Shown one piece after another: positions 19,810 to 30,930 of a stretch of DNA of 64,000 nucleotides. Numbering within the stretch: position 1 is the stretch's first letter; the number at the start of each line of letters is the position of its first letter. Under the pieces are notes generated by a model. The model saw only the letters and a list, made by a program, of their open reading frames with translations. It was not told where the DNA came from and did no database searches. The position numbers and the translations under genes are program-made. The DNA comes from Spiroplasma_E sp902809815. Its GTDB lineage: Bacteria; Bacillota_I; Bacilli_A; Mycoplasmatales; VBWQ01. The DNA is taken from assembly GCF_964030925.1 (NCBI RefSeq), contig NZ_OZ034992.1, forward strand, positions 744,001 to 808,000. Reading direction: 5' to 3'.

Positions 19810-20953
19810 GCCACTTGCCACTTGCCACTTAGCCCTTTTTACTAGACCATTAATTTAAAAAACCTGAATGTATTCTAAAAACAATTGTGTTATATAATTA
19901 ACACTAATTTTAACCTGAAAGGATTTTTATTAATGGATAAAATTAAACAAATAGCATTAGTAATTAACAAATTAAATATCAAAGAAAAAATTAAAATTAT
20001 TGATGATTGTAAAAATCAATATTCAATTAGAAACCTATGTCAATATCTTCAATTAAACAGATCAACATATTACTTTTTAAAAAATAAACAAAAACCTATT
20101 AAAAAAGAAGAAAATCATATTATTAAATGCAATCATAAATATCAAAAAATATGCCAACTTTTAATCGAATTTCATTCTACAAGAAAAGGCAGAATTTATG
20201 GATATTTAAGAATTTTTTCAGCTTTTAAAGAGTGATTAAAACAAGAAAAAAATATCATTTTAAATATAGAATTATCAATAAAACAAATGCGAAAAATTAT
20301 GAAAGAACACAATATTCAAGGATTAAAACAAACTAAAAATAACTATCCTAAAAACAAAAAAAATCCAAATAAGTGAATACCTACAATGGATAAAGTAAAC
20401 AAAGATTATAAAAGTACAACCTCTTCAAATCAAATTTGATCAATGGACACTAAACAAATAAATACTAAAGAAGGATGATTATATCTTTTTGTAATTATTG
20501 ATTTTTATTCAAATAATGTTGTTAGTTATAATATTGCTCCTAATAAATCATATCAGGATTTAATTCTTCCTGCTCTTGAAAAAATCAACAAACAATTTTC
20601 TTGAAATCAAGTAAAAAATGTTATTTTACATTCAGATAACGCCAACGAATTTTATTGTCAGGATATCACAAAATGAGCAGAGGATAAACAAATAATTTTA
20701 AGCAAAAAACAACCTTATGATATTGGTGGTAATGTATTATCTGAAAACTGATTTTCTCATTTATCTCAAGAATGACTACCTAAAGGATCAAATCAATATT
20801 TATCCATCAATGAAGCTATAAATGATGTAAATCAATATGTTATGTTTTATAATTATGAAAGAATACATTCTAAATTTCTAAAACCACCAATTTTACAAAT
20901 TAAAATTTAGAATTTTATATCAAAAATGGTCCAGTAATTAAGGGCCAACCACC
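19810..20953 (+). mobile_element. IS3-type element, copy B
   Basis: The left tip has three GCCACTT heptamers (19810-19830) before AGCCC; the right tip is GGGCCAACCACC (20942-20953). The left border is placed by comparison with the uninterrupted terminase paralogue at 46430-46445, where host sequence continues after CAACTTTGTG. A GDSL hydrolase fragment lies on the right, so the two flanks come from different genes. Confidence 0.9.
19933..20910 (+). CDS. IS3-type DDE transposase (copy B)
   Basis: Intact 325-residue frame from the ATG preceded by GAAAGGA, with all three catalytic acidic residues. I see no sequence difference from copy A over the coding part compared by eye, which implies recent spread. 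Confidence 0.88.
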
Positions 20954-21217
20954 AATTTTATTAGAAGATTTAGTTTAAGAGAAGAATTAAGTAAATATGC
21001 ACTGATATTTCAACAAGAAGGTAAAAATATTACTCAAAATGCAATTGAATCTGATTATGCTCATATGGCATTAGATGGTGCTGTTACAGCAACATATGTT
21101 AATGGTTCAACAAAAGAAACATTAAATAATTATTTCTTCTTTGATGAAGTTCATCCAACAACATTAGTGCATCAAGCGGTTGCTGAAGATCTTTATAATT
21201 TAGTTGAAAAGTGATAA
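20954..21217 (+). pseudogene. GDSL/SGNH hydrolase, C-terminal fragment
   Basis: 87 codons open from the IS border to TAA 21215. FFFDEVHPTTLVHQAVAEDLYNLVEKW carries the Asp-x-x-His catalytic pair (DEVH) of block V of GDSL esterases/lipases. The Gly-Asp-Ser block and the rest of the gene are missing. Confidence 0.7.
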
Positions 21218-21432
21218 TGTTTTAAAACATTAGATATAATAATTACTATATAAGATAAAAGTTCAAATTTGAAATATTATCAAAAACAAAAGTATTTTCC
21301 GAATATTGAAACACTGAATAATCTTAAAAAAGTTTATTATTGAGGAAAAAATAAAAGTGTGATTATATATGAAACATTATGATATTATAACATTAACGTA
21401 AAATATATTAATAATTTTGTGAGGTTGGAAAC
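21218..21432 (+). other. Gap with promoter-like sequence before holA
   Basis: TATAAT at 21235-21240 is a likely -10 box. An open stretch from a TTG near 21268 (LKYYQKQKYFPNIETLNNLKK...) runs into the holA start in another frame. It has no ribosome site or recognisable domain and may be a remnant of an upstream gene. Confidence 0.3.
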
Positions 21433-22344
21433 ATGGTTTATATTGTTCATGGTCAAGATGAGTATTTAGTAAGAAAAAATATTGAACAATTAATTAAAAA
21501 AAATCATAAAAAAGAAAATTATGATTATAATCTATATGAATTACAAGAGGATACAATTGTTAATATTATTAATGAAATTCAAATTATGAGTATATTTGAA
21601 GAAAATAAAGTAATCGTAATTAATGATAGCAGTAATTTATGACAAAAATATATTAAAGAAAAAAAATTTGTTAATGCTTTGCTTAATCATAATCAAAAAA
21701 CAATGATAATTATTAAAAGTTTAAATGTTGATTTTAAAATTAGTAGAGAATTTCAACAATTTAATATTATCAAAATTAAAAATTATACAAAATCACAATT
21801 ATTATTATTAATTAATAAAGTTTGCAATAGTTTTAAAATTAACATTACTCAAGAAGCAACTAATTTTCTTTTAGAATACTTGCCAAATGATGTCAGTATT
21901 ATTTTAAATGAGTTATCAAAATTAAGATTAATTGGAAAAAAAATAACTTCAGATATTATTATTGAGGTGGTTCCTAAATATTTTGAAACAAATATTTTTA
22001 AAACTGTTGAATATATATTAAAAAAAGATTATAACAATTTTTGAACACAATATAACTATTATAATGTTATTAATTATGATAAAATTAAATTGATTAATAT
22101 TCTTGTATATCAATTAGAATTAATTAGAGATATCAAAATTTTAGTTAAACAAAAAAAAAGTAATGAAGATATTTCCAATATATTAAATATTTCTAAGTTT
22201 CAAGTAAAAATATTAGAACAATATTTAAATATTAATTTAAATATTAATAATATTTTGTTGAAATTATATGAATTAGATTACAATATCAAAAAAGGAAAGT
22301 TTAATAAAAATATTGCAATTGATTTATTTTTTTTGAATATTTAG
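21433..22344 (+). CDS. holA: DNA polymerase III delta subunit
   Basis: 303 residues with ribosome site GAGGTTGG. The N terminus MVYIVHGQDEYLVRKNIEQLI is the HolA signature strand-loop (nucleotide-binding-fold remnant). LLEYLPNDVSIILNELSKLRLIGKKITSDII matches the domain II helical bundle, and the C-terminal helical collar domain ends DYNIKKGKFNKNIAIDLFFL. HolA is the clamp-loader subunit that opens the beta ring. Divergence is high, as usual in mollicutes. Confidence 0.85.
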
Positions 22345-22387
22345 TATATAATTATAGATGTTTTAAACTCAAGAGGTGATACATATA

Positions 22388-23839
22388 ATGAAAAGTAATA
22401 AAAATACTGATGTTACAGAAAAAAAGTTAGTAGAAGAAAATAGTGACATTACATTGGTTAAACCAAAAGTAAAAAGAGTTACAAAGAAAAAAACCGAAAA
22501 AGTGTACTCAGAAGAAGATTTAAATGTTGCATTATACTATGAAATATCAAGTACTATATATAACAGTTTAAATAATTTAATTGTTAGAAAATCTATTTTT
22601 GCTAATGAAGAACTTTTAAAAATTTTAGAATTACAAATTTCTAATTTATTTTTTCTTGAAAAAGAACTAAAAGAATTAAAAGATAAAAAGTATGCAATAG
22701 AATTTTTGCAGTTAATTTCTAATTTGGTAAATCGTAGTTTGAGTATTACTAAAAGTTCTCCTAAAAATCGTATTGAAATTCTTGAAGAGCGTAACTTATT
22801 AATAGTTACAATTACTAATATTTGTAAGACTGTGGAAAAAGAAAGTCTTGAACGAATAAGACAGTTTGATAATAATACTTTTAATGAATTAAATGATCAA
22901 ATTACTGCATTAAATAATTTTAGTGATGATGCTACTGAGGTTAAGCCAAGTGTTACTCCAAATAATCAGAATGTTGATAATAATGTTGATACAAATCCTA
23001 ATATTGGTGGCATTGGAAATCTAGGTAATAATTTAAATATTAATAATCTTGATAATAATAGTTTAGCAAATTTAGCGAAGTTAGGTGTATTACCGCAACA
23101 TCCCGCCACAAATCCTAAATTTTACCCGTATATGAATAAACCAAAATATATTCCACTTTTAAAGAAAATATTATCAGCTTTTTTCTTATTAACAACAGTG
23201 CTAGCAATAGCTACTTATATACTAACTTATTTTATAGCAGGTACTTTTCAAATTAAAAATAGTAGTACATTACCTGTTTATTATAATTTTGCACAACAAT
23301 CAAAAACTATAGTTTTCACTATTGTCACAACAATAGTTTTAAATGGAGGCTTTTTATATTCAATTTTAAAACCACCAAAATTAGGTCGTGATTTATATCG
23401 AACATCATATTTTTTAATAGTTATTTTAATTTTTTGAATAATTTATACAATTTCAAATTTAATTTATATGACAACAAATGATTCATTATTAAGAACATTT
23501 ACTTCTTTTTTAGATAAAGGTGATGAAATTAATCCTAATGCTTTACCTTGATTAAAAGGATTAGCAACTTTTAAAGCTTTTCAAATATTAACATATATTA
23601 CAGCAGCATCAGCAATTTTACCAATTGCTATTATACTAGTTATTGCTATTCTTAATCCAAAAATTGATCGTAATAAAATTATGAGAGCTAATTCGGAATA
23701 TCAAAATGCTATTAATAATGCTTTAAGTGGTAAACCCTATGAAATCGATCCATCACTTTTTGATGATAGTTTAGATAATGATAATAAAAAAGATACAAAA
23801 GATCATAAATTTTGACGTAATAGTGATTTATTTAAATAA
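22388..23839 (+). CDS. Four-pass membrane protein, unknown
   Basis: 483 residues after AAGAGGTG. The N-terminal half is soluble and charged (TKKKTEKVYSEEDLNVALYY) with a predicted coiled-coil section, followed by an Asn-rich low-complexity linker at about residues 190-230. The C-terminal half has about four membrane spans (LSAFFLLTTVLAIATYILTY, IVFTIVTTIVLNGGFLYSIL, SYFLIVILIFWIIYTISNLI, ITAASAILPIAIILVIAILN). No catalytic motif is seen. It follows holA by 43 bases and ends at a terminator. Confidence 0.75.
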
Positions 23840-23840
23840 T

Positions 23841-23876
23841 AAAATTAAAAAGGACTTTTAGTCCTTTTTAATTTTA
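23841..23876. terminator. Bidirectional terminator
   Basis: Perfect stem AAAATTAAAAAGGACT with AGTCCTTTTTAATTTT around a TTTA loop, between two convergent genes. Confidence 0.85.
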
Positions 23877-24712
23877 TTATTTTTAATTATTAGATTTAAT
23901 ATCTTATGCTTGTCAACGTAATTTTGAACTTGCAACTATTGTGTAAATACCAATCAATCCAAGGGCAACTCCTAGATATATTCCATAAGTTGTTGTAAAA
24001 GTAAAACTTGTTCCACTTCAAGCTTGAATAAATGGATCCATAGCGTATTTAAATGGATTAAAGTAAGTTGCGTATTTTAAAACGGGACTACTATTAATTA
24101 ACTCAGCTGGGAAAAATACCCCACTTAAAAGTGCAACTGGAAAATAAATTACATTTGATGCTGCAACTAAAGCAGTTACTGATTTGAAAATTGAGGCCAA
24201 TAACATTCCTAAACCCATTGATGAAAAGAAAATTAAGATAATAAATGGGATAGATTCTCCAATAAAATTTGCTGTTACTATATTATTTCACCCATAAGTA
24301 CCACCAAACATAATTCCAGCTCATAATAAAGATCATAAGAATGGCGCTATCATAAAGAAAAATCCAATTATCATAACTGAAAGAACAAAAAAAATTGGTT
24401 TAATATTTGTTGCTCCAATTCGCTTCATTAAAACACTATTTTTAAATTCAACAATTGTTTGTGGAATAATGAAAATTCCTACTGCATTGGTTGTAACATT
24501 GAAATTGAACCAACTAAAGTATGTAAACTTTTTACAGTATCACCTTCCATTTGTTTAAAAGCAAAACCTTCTAAGAACAACATTAGAATTGGAAATAAAA
24601 CTAAAAAGAAGGGTACAAAAAATCCTCGATAATAATATTTAAACATTAAGTTTATTAATGGTCGACTTTTTTCGGGCATTTTGGCTTTATGAATTCATTT
24701 ATTTTTTTCTTT

Positions 24713-25871
24713 GGACATATTCCGTAATTAAATTTAATTAATTGTCAATAAAATTGTTTTAAAACTATTTAGTGTTATTGAATATAGAAATAAATATTTT
24801 TTGAAAAAATAGTTTAAAAAATGAGTTTACATTTTAAACAAAAAATTGTTAATAATATTTTTATATTAACTCGATAAAAATTTAAATTTTAAAAAAATAT
24901 TTTTAATATTTTTTTTATTTTAATGGTTTTATTTTATTAAAAATTTCACAAAGTAAGTTAAATCTTAAGTACATAAGTCTAAATTTAGATTTTCTACATT
25001 TATTTACTAAAATTTTGAATCTTTTCAATCAAGCAAAGACATGTTCAACTTTAATTCTAATTTTAGATACAATCTTATTGTATTTTCTTTCTTGTTTAGT
25101 TAATTTTTTATTTTTAGTTCTTTTAATTGGTATTATTGTATTTTTATAAATATTTTGTATACCTTGATATCCTAAATCACCAATAATTATTGTTTTTTCT
25201 GAAAATTCAAGATTTGAATTTTTTAATATTTGAAAATCATGCACTTTACCATTATCAGCAAAAATATCAACAATTTTTTTATTAAAAAAATCATATACAA
25301 TTTGAAATTTTATAGAATACATTCAACTTTTACCAGAAAAATATTCTAACTGTAGTTTTTTTTAGTTGGTCTTTCAATTTCAATCTCAGTTGAATCAATT
25401 AAATAAAATTGAAATTCATTTGAATTTTCTTGTTTTTTATCAATTTTTAATTTATATCTTTCTTTTAAAAATTGGTAATCTTTGTGGTTACTAAGTTTAT
25501 TTTCTACTCAAGTAATATTTCGAAAACAACTTGATGGGCTCATTTTAGATTTAATACTCATTTGAAAAAAAAGTATAATATTCTTTTCAGTATAATAAAG
25601 TCATCATTAATCTTTCTTCTACTGAAAGTTTATTTTTTCGACCTTTATTTTTTTCTAATTTTTCTATTTCAATTAATTTTTCTAACATTTCATTAAAATG
25701 AAAACGTTTTATACCAAAATATCTGTAAAATTCTTCATTTTTTAATTTTTTTAAATTTTCAAAAATCATTTTTATCAACACTTTTCTAAATTTATTGTTA
25801 ATAACAAAATTATAAAATAAATTTTAAAATTATTAATTGACTTTTAAAAAATTTAATTACGGAATATGTCT
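24713..25871 (-). mobile_element. IS5-type element, copy 2
   Basis: Full-length with both inverted ends and a TTT duplication (24710-24712, 25872-25874). It is inserted in the linker region of the ABC transporter gene; removing it plus one duplication restores the reading frame across the site. Confidence 0.9.
24915..25781 (-). pseudogene. IS5-family transposase, frameshifted (copy 2)
   Basis: The A-run at 25565-25572 has eight A residues where most copies have seven. The upstream frame therefore breaks before LIDSTEIEIERP and the first catalytic Asp is out of frame. The downstream frame with the second Asp and the Glu is intact. Confidence 0.75.
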
Positions 25872-26456
25872 TTTGTTTTTTTTGATTTCAGCATTTTCTT
25901 TTTTTATTTCTTCATATTGTTTTTTTAAATCAGCTTTTTTATTTTTATCAAACATTTTTCATGTAAAGTTTGAACTGAACCATATTTTTTAACAATATCT
26001 TTAACATTTCCTGCTTATTTTATAATTCCATTATGAATGTAAATATACTTTTCACAAAATTCTTCAACTTCTCTCATATTATGAGTAACTAAGATCATTG
26101 TCTTATTTTTGTCAATAATATTTTTTCTAAAAAATTCAAAAATTTCTGAACGAACTTCAATATCTAATCCTGTGGAAACTTCATCTAAAATAATTAGATC
26201 AGGATCATAAATAACAGCAAGTAAAATATTTAAACGTTGTTGTTGTCCACCCGAAAGTGTTTGAATAAACTTATTTTCAATTCCAAGTAATTGGTATGTC
26301 TTCAGTAACTCTAATAGTTCATCTTCTTTCATTGAAATATTAAAAGTATGTAAATAATATTTAATCATATCCATAACAGATATTCCGGCCGGATATCTAG
26401 ATTCTTGAAATTGTAAACCATTTACTAGATGTTCTTGACGAATTATTTCACCAGAT

Positions 26457-27608
26457 GCCACTTGCCACTTAGCCACTTGCCACTTAGCCCTTTTTACTAG
26501 ACCATTAATTTAAAAAACCTGAATGTATTCTAAAAACAATTGTGTTATATAATTAACACTAATTTTAACCTGAAAGGATTTTTATTAATGGATAAAATTA
26601 AACAAATAGCATTAGTAATTAACAAATTAAATATCAAAGAAAAAATTAAAATTATTGATGATTGTAAAAATCAATATTCAATTAGAAACCTATGTCAATA
26701 TCTTCAATTAAACAGATCAACATATTACTTTTTAAAAAATAAACAAAAACCTATTAAAAAAGAAGAAAATCATATTATTAAATGCAATCATAAATATCAA
26801 AAAATATGCCAACTTTTAATCGAATTTCATTCTACAAGAAAAGGCAGAATTTATGGATATTTAAGAATTTTTTCAGCTTTTAAAGAGTGATTAAAACAAG
26901 AAAAAAATATCATTTTAAATATAGAATTATCAATAAAACAAATGCGAAAAATTATGAAAGAACACAATATTCAAGGATTAAAACAAACTAAAAATAACTA
27001 TCCTAAAAACAAAAAAAATCCAAATAAGTGAATACCTACAATGGATAAAGTAAACAAAGATTATAAAAGTACAACCTCTTCAAATCAAATTTGATCAATG
27101 GACACTAAACAAATAAATACTAAAGAAGGATGATTATATCTTTTTGTAATTATTGATTTTTATTCAAATAATGTTGTTAGTTATAATATTGCTCCTAATA
27201 AATCATATCAGGATTTAATTCTTCCTGCTCTTGAAAAAATCAACAAACAATTTTCTTGAAATCAAGTAAAAAATGTTATTTTACATTCAGATAACGCCAA
27301 CGAATTTTATTGTCAGGATATCACAAAATGAGCAGAGGATAAACAAATAATTTTAAGCAAAAAACAACCTTATGATATTGGTGGTAATGTATTATCTGAA
27401 AACTGATTTTCTCATTTATCTCAAGAATGACTACCTAAAGGATCAAATCAATATTTATCCATCAATGAAGCTATAAATGATGTAAATCAATATGTTATGT
27501 TTTATAATTATGAAAGAATACATTCTAAATTTCTAAAACCACCAATTTTACAAATTAAAATTTAGAATTTTATATCAAAAATGGTCCAGTAATTAAGGGC
27601 CAACCACC
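26457..27608 (+). mobile_element. IS3-type element, copy C
   Basis: The left tip has four GCCACTT units, two of them followed by an extra A (26457-26486); the right tip ends at 27608. It lies in the ATPase domain of the ABC transporter between GGIRK and SGEII. Both halves of the same gene are at its borders, so this is a simple insertion, yet no clear target duplication is visible. Confidence 0.9.
26588..27565 (+). CDS. IS3-type DDE transposase (copy C)
   Basis: Intact 325-residue frame, apparently identical to the other four copies, running opposite to the interrupted ABC transporter gene. Confidence 0.88.
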
Positions 27609-27839
27609 GTTTACGAATACCACCAATAATTTCACTTAAAGTTGATTTACCACTACCATTTGCACCAATGATTCCAATTCGATCACCGGGATTAATAGTT
27701 AAATTAACTTTATCTAAGGCTACTTTATTTTTATATTCCTTTGTTAGATTCAAAATTTCTACTAGTGGCCGAGATTTATCTATTTTTTTCTTATTTTGTT
27801 CATTATTTTCCATATATAATACCTCCTGCATTAGATTGT

Positions 27840-28152
27840 ACTATAATTAAGTGTTAAAAAGCAATTATTGAAATTTGTAACAATAAAATAAACAGTATTA
27901 ATTCTAAATATTTTGGAAAAATATTTTTTAATTTTTGTTTTTCATGTATATATAATATAGATTTGAAAATAGTGATTATGTAGTATAGCAATTTAACATA
28001 TGCTTTAAATCAACATTTATGAATTCAAATCCCATTTAATTATAAAATCATATACTATTAATGATTACTTTTGTTGTTTTATAAATAAAAGTTATTATAT
28101 TGTATAATTAATTATATTTGAGAAATTAGATAGAAACTCAGGAGGAACCATT
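27840..28152 (+). promoter_or_regulatory. Divergent intergenic region with ilvA promoter
   Basis: A likely -10 box TATAAT lies at 28103-28108 and AGGAGG lies just before the GTG start at 28153. On the other strand, TTATAGT near 27838-27844 could serve the ABC transporter gene. I see no gene between them; a tRNA-like TTCAAATCC at 28023-28031 has no supporting stems. Confidence 0.5.
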
Positions 28153-29403
28153 GTGGCAAATTTAGTAAGTGAAGAAGTAATTGAAGAAACGTATTCAAAA
28201 ATTAAAGATAAAATTAGTAAGACAAGTTTGATAAAAGCAGATAAACTTTCTTCATTTTCTGGTAATAATATATTTTTAAAGTTAGAAAATTTACAAAAAA
28301 CAGGTAGTTTTAAAATTAGAGGAGCTTTAAATAAAATTCTTAATTTATCAAAGGAACAGCAAGCAAAGGGTTTAATTGCTGCTAGTGCTGGTAATCATGC
28401 ACAAGGAGTCGCTTTAGCAGCTTCAAGTTTAAATTTAGTATCCAAGATAGTTATGCCTGTAACAGCACCACTAGCCAAAATTGCCGCTACTAAAGAATTT
28501 GGTGGTGCTAAATGTACTGTTAAACTTTGTGGTAATATGTTTGATGATGCAATGTCTGAAGCATTAAGACTTGAAAAAGAAGAAGGGTTAACGTTAGTTC
28601 ATCCATATGATGATAATTTTGTTATTGCTGGTCAAGGTACAATTGGTTTAGAAATATATGAGCAAATGAATGCAATGGGTAAAGAAATTGATTATTGTTT
28701 AGTTCCAATTGGAGGAGGAGGACTTTTAAGTGGTATTTCAATTTATTTAAAAAGTAAAAATCCAAATATTAAATTTATTGGGATTGAGGCACAAAATGTT
28801 GATTCTTATAATCAAGCTTTAAAACAAGGAAAACCATTTAAAATTCAAGGTAAAAGTTCAATTGCTGATGGAATTGCTGTTAAACAAACAGGAGAATTAA
28901 CATTTAATATTTTAAAGAAAAATGTTGATAAAGTTGTTACTGTTAGCGAAGAAGAAATTGCGCAAGCAATGTTATTTTTATTAGAAAAATGTAAAATTGT
29001 AACTGAAGGTAGTGGCGCTGTTAGTGTTGCTGCTATTCTTTCTGGTAAATTAGATAAAATCATTGGTAAAGATAAAAATGTTGTTTGTGTAATTAGTGGT
29101 GGTAATGTTGATATTACTACATTAGGAACAATTATTAATAGCGCCTTAATTAGTTCACATCGACGAGTTCCTTTTTCAGTTAACGGTAAAATTAATAATA
29201 GTACTATTAGCGAAATTATTAATATTATTACTAAAAATGGTGCCTCTATTTATAAAATTCACAGTACATTTGATCGTAATAAATTAGATATTAGTAATTT
29301 TAGTATTTTTATAGTTATGGATACATCAGATGAATTTCAAAAAAATAAAATTTTTGCTGAGATTAGAGCATCAAGTTCTAACTTTACATTATTAGCTAAA
29401 TAG
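28153..29403 (+). CDS. ilvA: Threonine ammonia-lyase (threonine dehydratase)
   Basis: 416 residues, PLP fold type II. GSFKIRGALNKI holds the PLP-binding Lys, SAGNHAQGVA is the substrate loop, and PIGGGGLLSG is the phosphate-binding Gly loop. A C-terminal ACT-like domain (VNGKINNSTISEIINIITKNGASIYKI) is present, as in the catabolic/ACT form. It converts threonine (or serine) to 2-oxobutyrate (or pyruvate) and ammonia. The GTG start is set by AGGAGG at the right distance. It is a single-gene unit between its own promoter and a terminator. Confidence 0.9.
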   Translation: MANLVSEEVIEETYSKIKDKISKTSLIKADKLSSFSGNNIFLKLENLQKTGSFKIRGALNKILNLSKEQQAKGLIAASAGNHAQGVALAASSLNLVSKIVMPVTAPLAKIAATKEFGGAKCTVKLCGNMFDDAMSEALRLEKEEGLTLVHPYDDNFVIAGQGTIGLEIYEQMNAMGKEIDYCLVPIGGGGLLSGISIYLKSKNPNIKFIGIEAQNVDSYNQALKQGKPFKIQGKSSIADGIAVKQTGELTFNILKKNVDKVVTVSEEEIAQAMLFLLEKCKIVTEGSGAVSVAAILSGKLDKIIGKDKNVVCVISGGNVDITTLGTIINSALISSHRRVPFSVNGKINNSTISEIINIITKNGASIYKIHSTFDRNKLDISNFSIFIVMDTSDEFQKNKIFAEIRASSSNFTLLAK

Positions 29404-29463
29404 TTTTTAAATTTGGTATTTTATTAAAACAAAAATTTAGTTTAAAAATATCAATTATATTTT

Positions 29464-29495
29464 AAAAAGAGACACTTTTAATAGTGTCTCTTTTT
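29464..29495. terminator. Bidirectional terminator between ilvA and rpsT
   Basis: Perfect 13-bp stem AAAAAGAGACACT/AGTGTCTCTTTTT with a 6-base loop. Confidence 0.88.
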
Positions 29496-29509
29496 AAAAT
29501 AAATTATAG

Positions 29510-29770
29510 TTATTTTGCTTTTGCTAATTTAGTCATAATTTTAGATTTTTGACGAGCAGCTTTATTAATGTGATAAATGCCTTTAACAACGGCTTTATCA
29601 ATTAAACTACATACTTCATTAACAAGTACTGCAGCATTTTCTGCTTTGTTTTTTATTGATATTTCAGCTTTTTTTAAAGCAGTTTTAACTTTAGATTTAT
29701 AACTTTTATTAATTTCATTTCTTTTTTGGTTTGTTTTAATTCTTTTAATTTGTGATGCAATGTTAGCCAT
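29510..29770 (-). CDS. rpsT: 30S ribosomal protein S20
   Basis: 86 residues of typical S20 length and composition: MANIASQIKRIKTNQKRNEI, then KVKTALKKAE, and a C-terminal KGIYHINKAARQKSKIMTKL that binds 16S rRNA. The ribosome site AAGGAGAAAA lies just upstream. It is monocistronic, convergent with ilvA. Confidence 0.96.
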   Translation of the reverse strand: MANIASQIKRIKTNQKRNEINKSYKSKVKTALKKAEISIKNKAENAAVLVNEVCSLIDKAVVKGIYHINKAARQKSKIMTKLAKAK

Positions 29771-29982
29771 TTTTTCTCCTTTTTTGTTTTGAACATGTTT
29801 TATAGATTAATTACAACAAAAATAATTATAACAAAAATCATAAATGTTGTATAATATTTTTTATTTTTTCAGTATAATTAATGTGTTAGCTTTTTGTTAA
29901 TAGTATATTTTAATTTTTTTACACTTTTAATGTAAATTATTTGTTTAAAAACTTTAATGATAAATGTAGGTGTGGTAAATAA

Positions 29983-30264
29983 ATGAGTTACTATTTTCGT
30001 AACCCTTATCAATTTTCTTACCATAGTATTGGTAGGATTAGAACAAGATTAAAATTGCAAGACTTAAATGATATCCAATTACGCGAATATTGTTTAAAAT
30101 TGATTAATGAGTCTTATGATATTGAAGAGACAAAAAGTTTTAAATATATTAGAGTAAATAAAACACATCTTTACTTTGTAATTAAAAAAGATGTTAATTT
30201 AATTTTAACAATTTCACCGATGAGTCCAACTAAACTATTAGCAGTAATCGAGGAAAATTTATAA
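29983..30264 (+). CDS. Small conserved protein, unknown (93 aa)
   Basis: ATG at 29983 with a weak GTAGGTGTGG ribosome site. The sequence SYHSIGRIRTRLKL, then a long helix, then strands FKYIRVNKTHLYFVIKKD and LILTISPMS has the general shape of DUF4258-type small domains, but I cannot confirm this. It is followed 21 bases later by a membrane-anchored Lys-rich gene and then the nuclease-fmt pair, suggesting one operon. Confidence 0.6.
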   Translation: MSYYFRNPYQFSYHSIGRIRTRLKLQDLNDIQLREYCLKLINESYDIEETKSFKYIRVNKTHLYFVIKKDVNLILTISPMSPTKLLAVIEENL

Positions 30265-30285
30265 ATCAAAAAAGAGGAATAAAAA

Positions 30286-30894
30286 ATGGGAAATTTATCT
30301 AGTCAATGATGAATGTTAGCACTTATAGGAGTAGTTTTAATAATTTTTATTTTTACAACCATTTCAGCAAAAAAGAAGAAAAAAGAAGAGAAAAAACAAC
30401 GTCAAAAAGAAGTAAAAAATATTATTAAATCCTTTATGCGTGATGAATTAAAATTGCAACATAAAACAGTAGAATTTGAACAAGTAGTTTCACGTAGTAG
30501 TAAAGAATATCGCTATCGTGATGTTTTTGATGTAATTGTAAAATTATATGATTCTAAGAAAAATGATTTATTTGCAACTAAAGCATTTGAGGTAGAAGGG
30601 TTTACTAAACAATTATCAAAGAAAGAATTTGAAACAATTTGAAAAGTAAATTGTGAATTAGATTTAGAAGAAACACTTAAGAAAATTGAAATGTCAAAAA
30701 AACGTAGTGGTAAAATTAAAATAAAAAGAAAGACAGCAGAAGAAAAAGCAGCAATTAAAAAAGAAAATGAAGCCGTTAAACTTGCAATTAAAGAAGAACG
30801 TTTACAAAATAAAGAAAATAAAAAACGTGCTAAAAATTTAGAAAAACCTAAAATTGCAATTCATGATAAATTTTCTGGATGAAAAGATAAATAA
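30286..30894 (+). CDS. Membrane-anchored Lys-rich protein (202 aa)
   Basis: AAAGAGGAAT precedes the ATG. An N-terminal span (WWMLALIGVVLIIFIFTTIS) is followed by a strongly charged, helical Lys/Glu-rich tail with coiled-coil character (RKTAEEKAAIKKENEAVKLA). No family is recognised. The polypeptide crosses two UGA Trp codons, without which it would look like two short genes. Confidence 0.65.
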
Positions 30895-30930
30895 ATCTTT
30901 ATTTTAAAGTAGGCAATTGGGTGATATGTA

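Larger units (their letters stand above)
23904..27813 (-). pseudogene. ABC-2 type transporter, fused ATPase-permease, broken by two IS elements
   Basis: Start ATG 27813 with AGGAGGT. The N-terminal ATPase shows GIIGANGSGKSTLSEIIGGIRK (Walker A) and stops at IS3 copy C. On its far side it resumes at SGEIIRQEHLV and continues with LSGGQQQRLNILLAVIYDPDLIILDEVSTGLD (signature and Walker B). A TAA at about 26015, a lost A near 25956, IS5 copy 2 (24713-25871) and a lost A near 24492 are further lesions. The C-terminal permease has about six spans (for example MGLGMLLASIFKSVTALVAA). Joining the pieces across IS5 gives a continuous linker, so this was one fused gene. Substrate unknown; ABC-2 exporters move drugs, lipids or peptides. 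Confidence 0.8.

Noticed and set aside
27975..28045. Possible tRNA gene (TTCAAATCC and an anticodon-like loop)
   Set aside because: Acceptor and D stems do not form and the T stem has only three pairs; most likely chance in AT-rich sequence.
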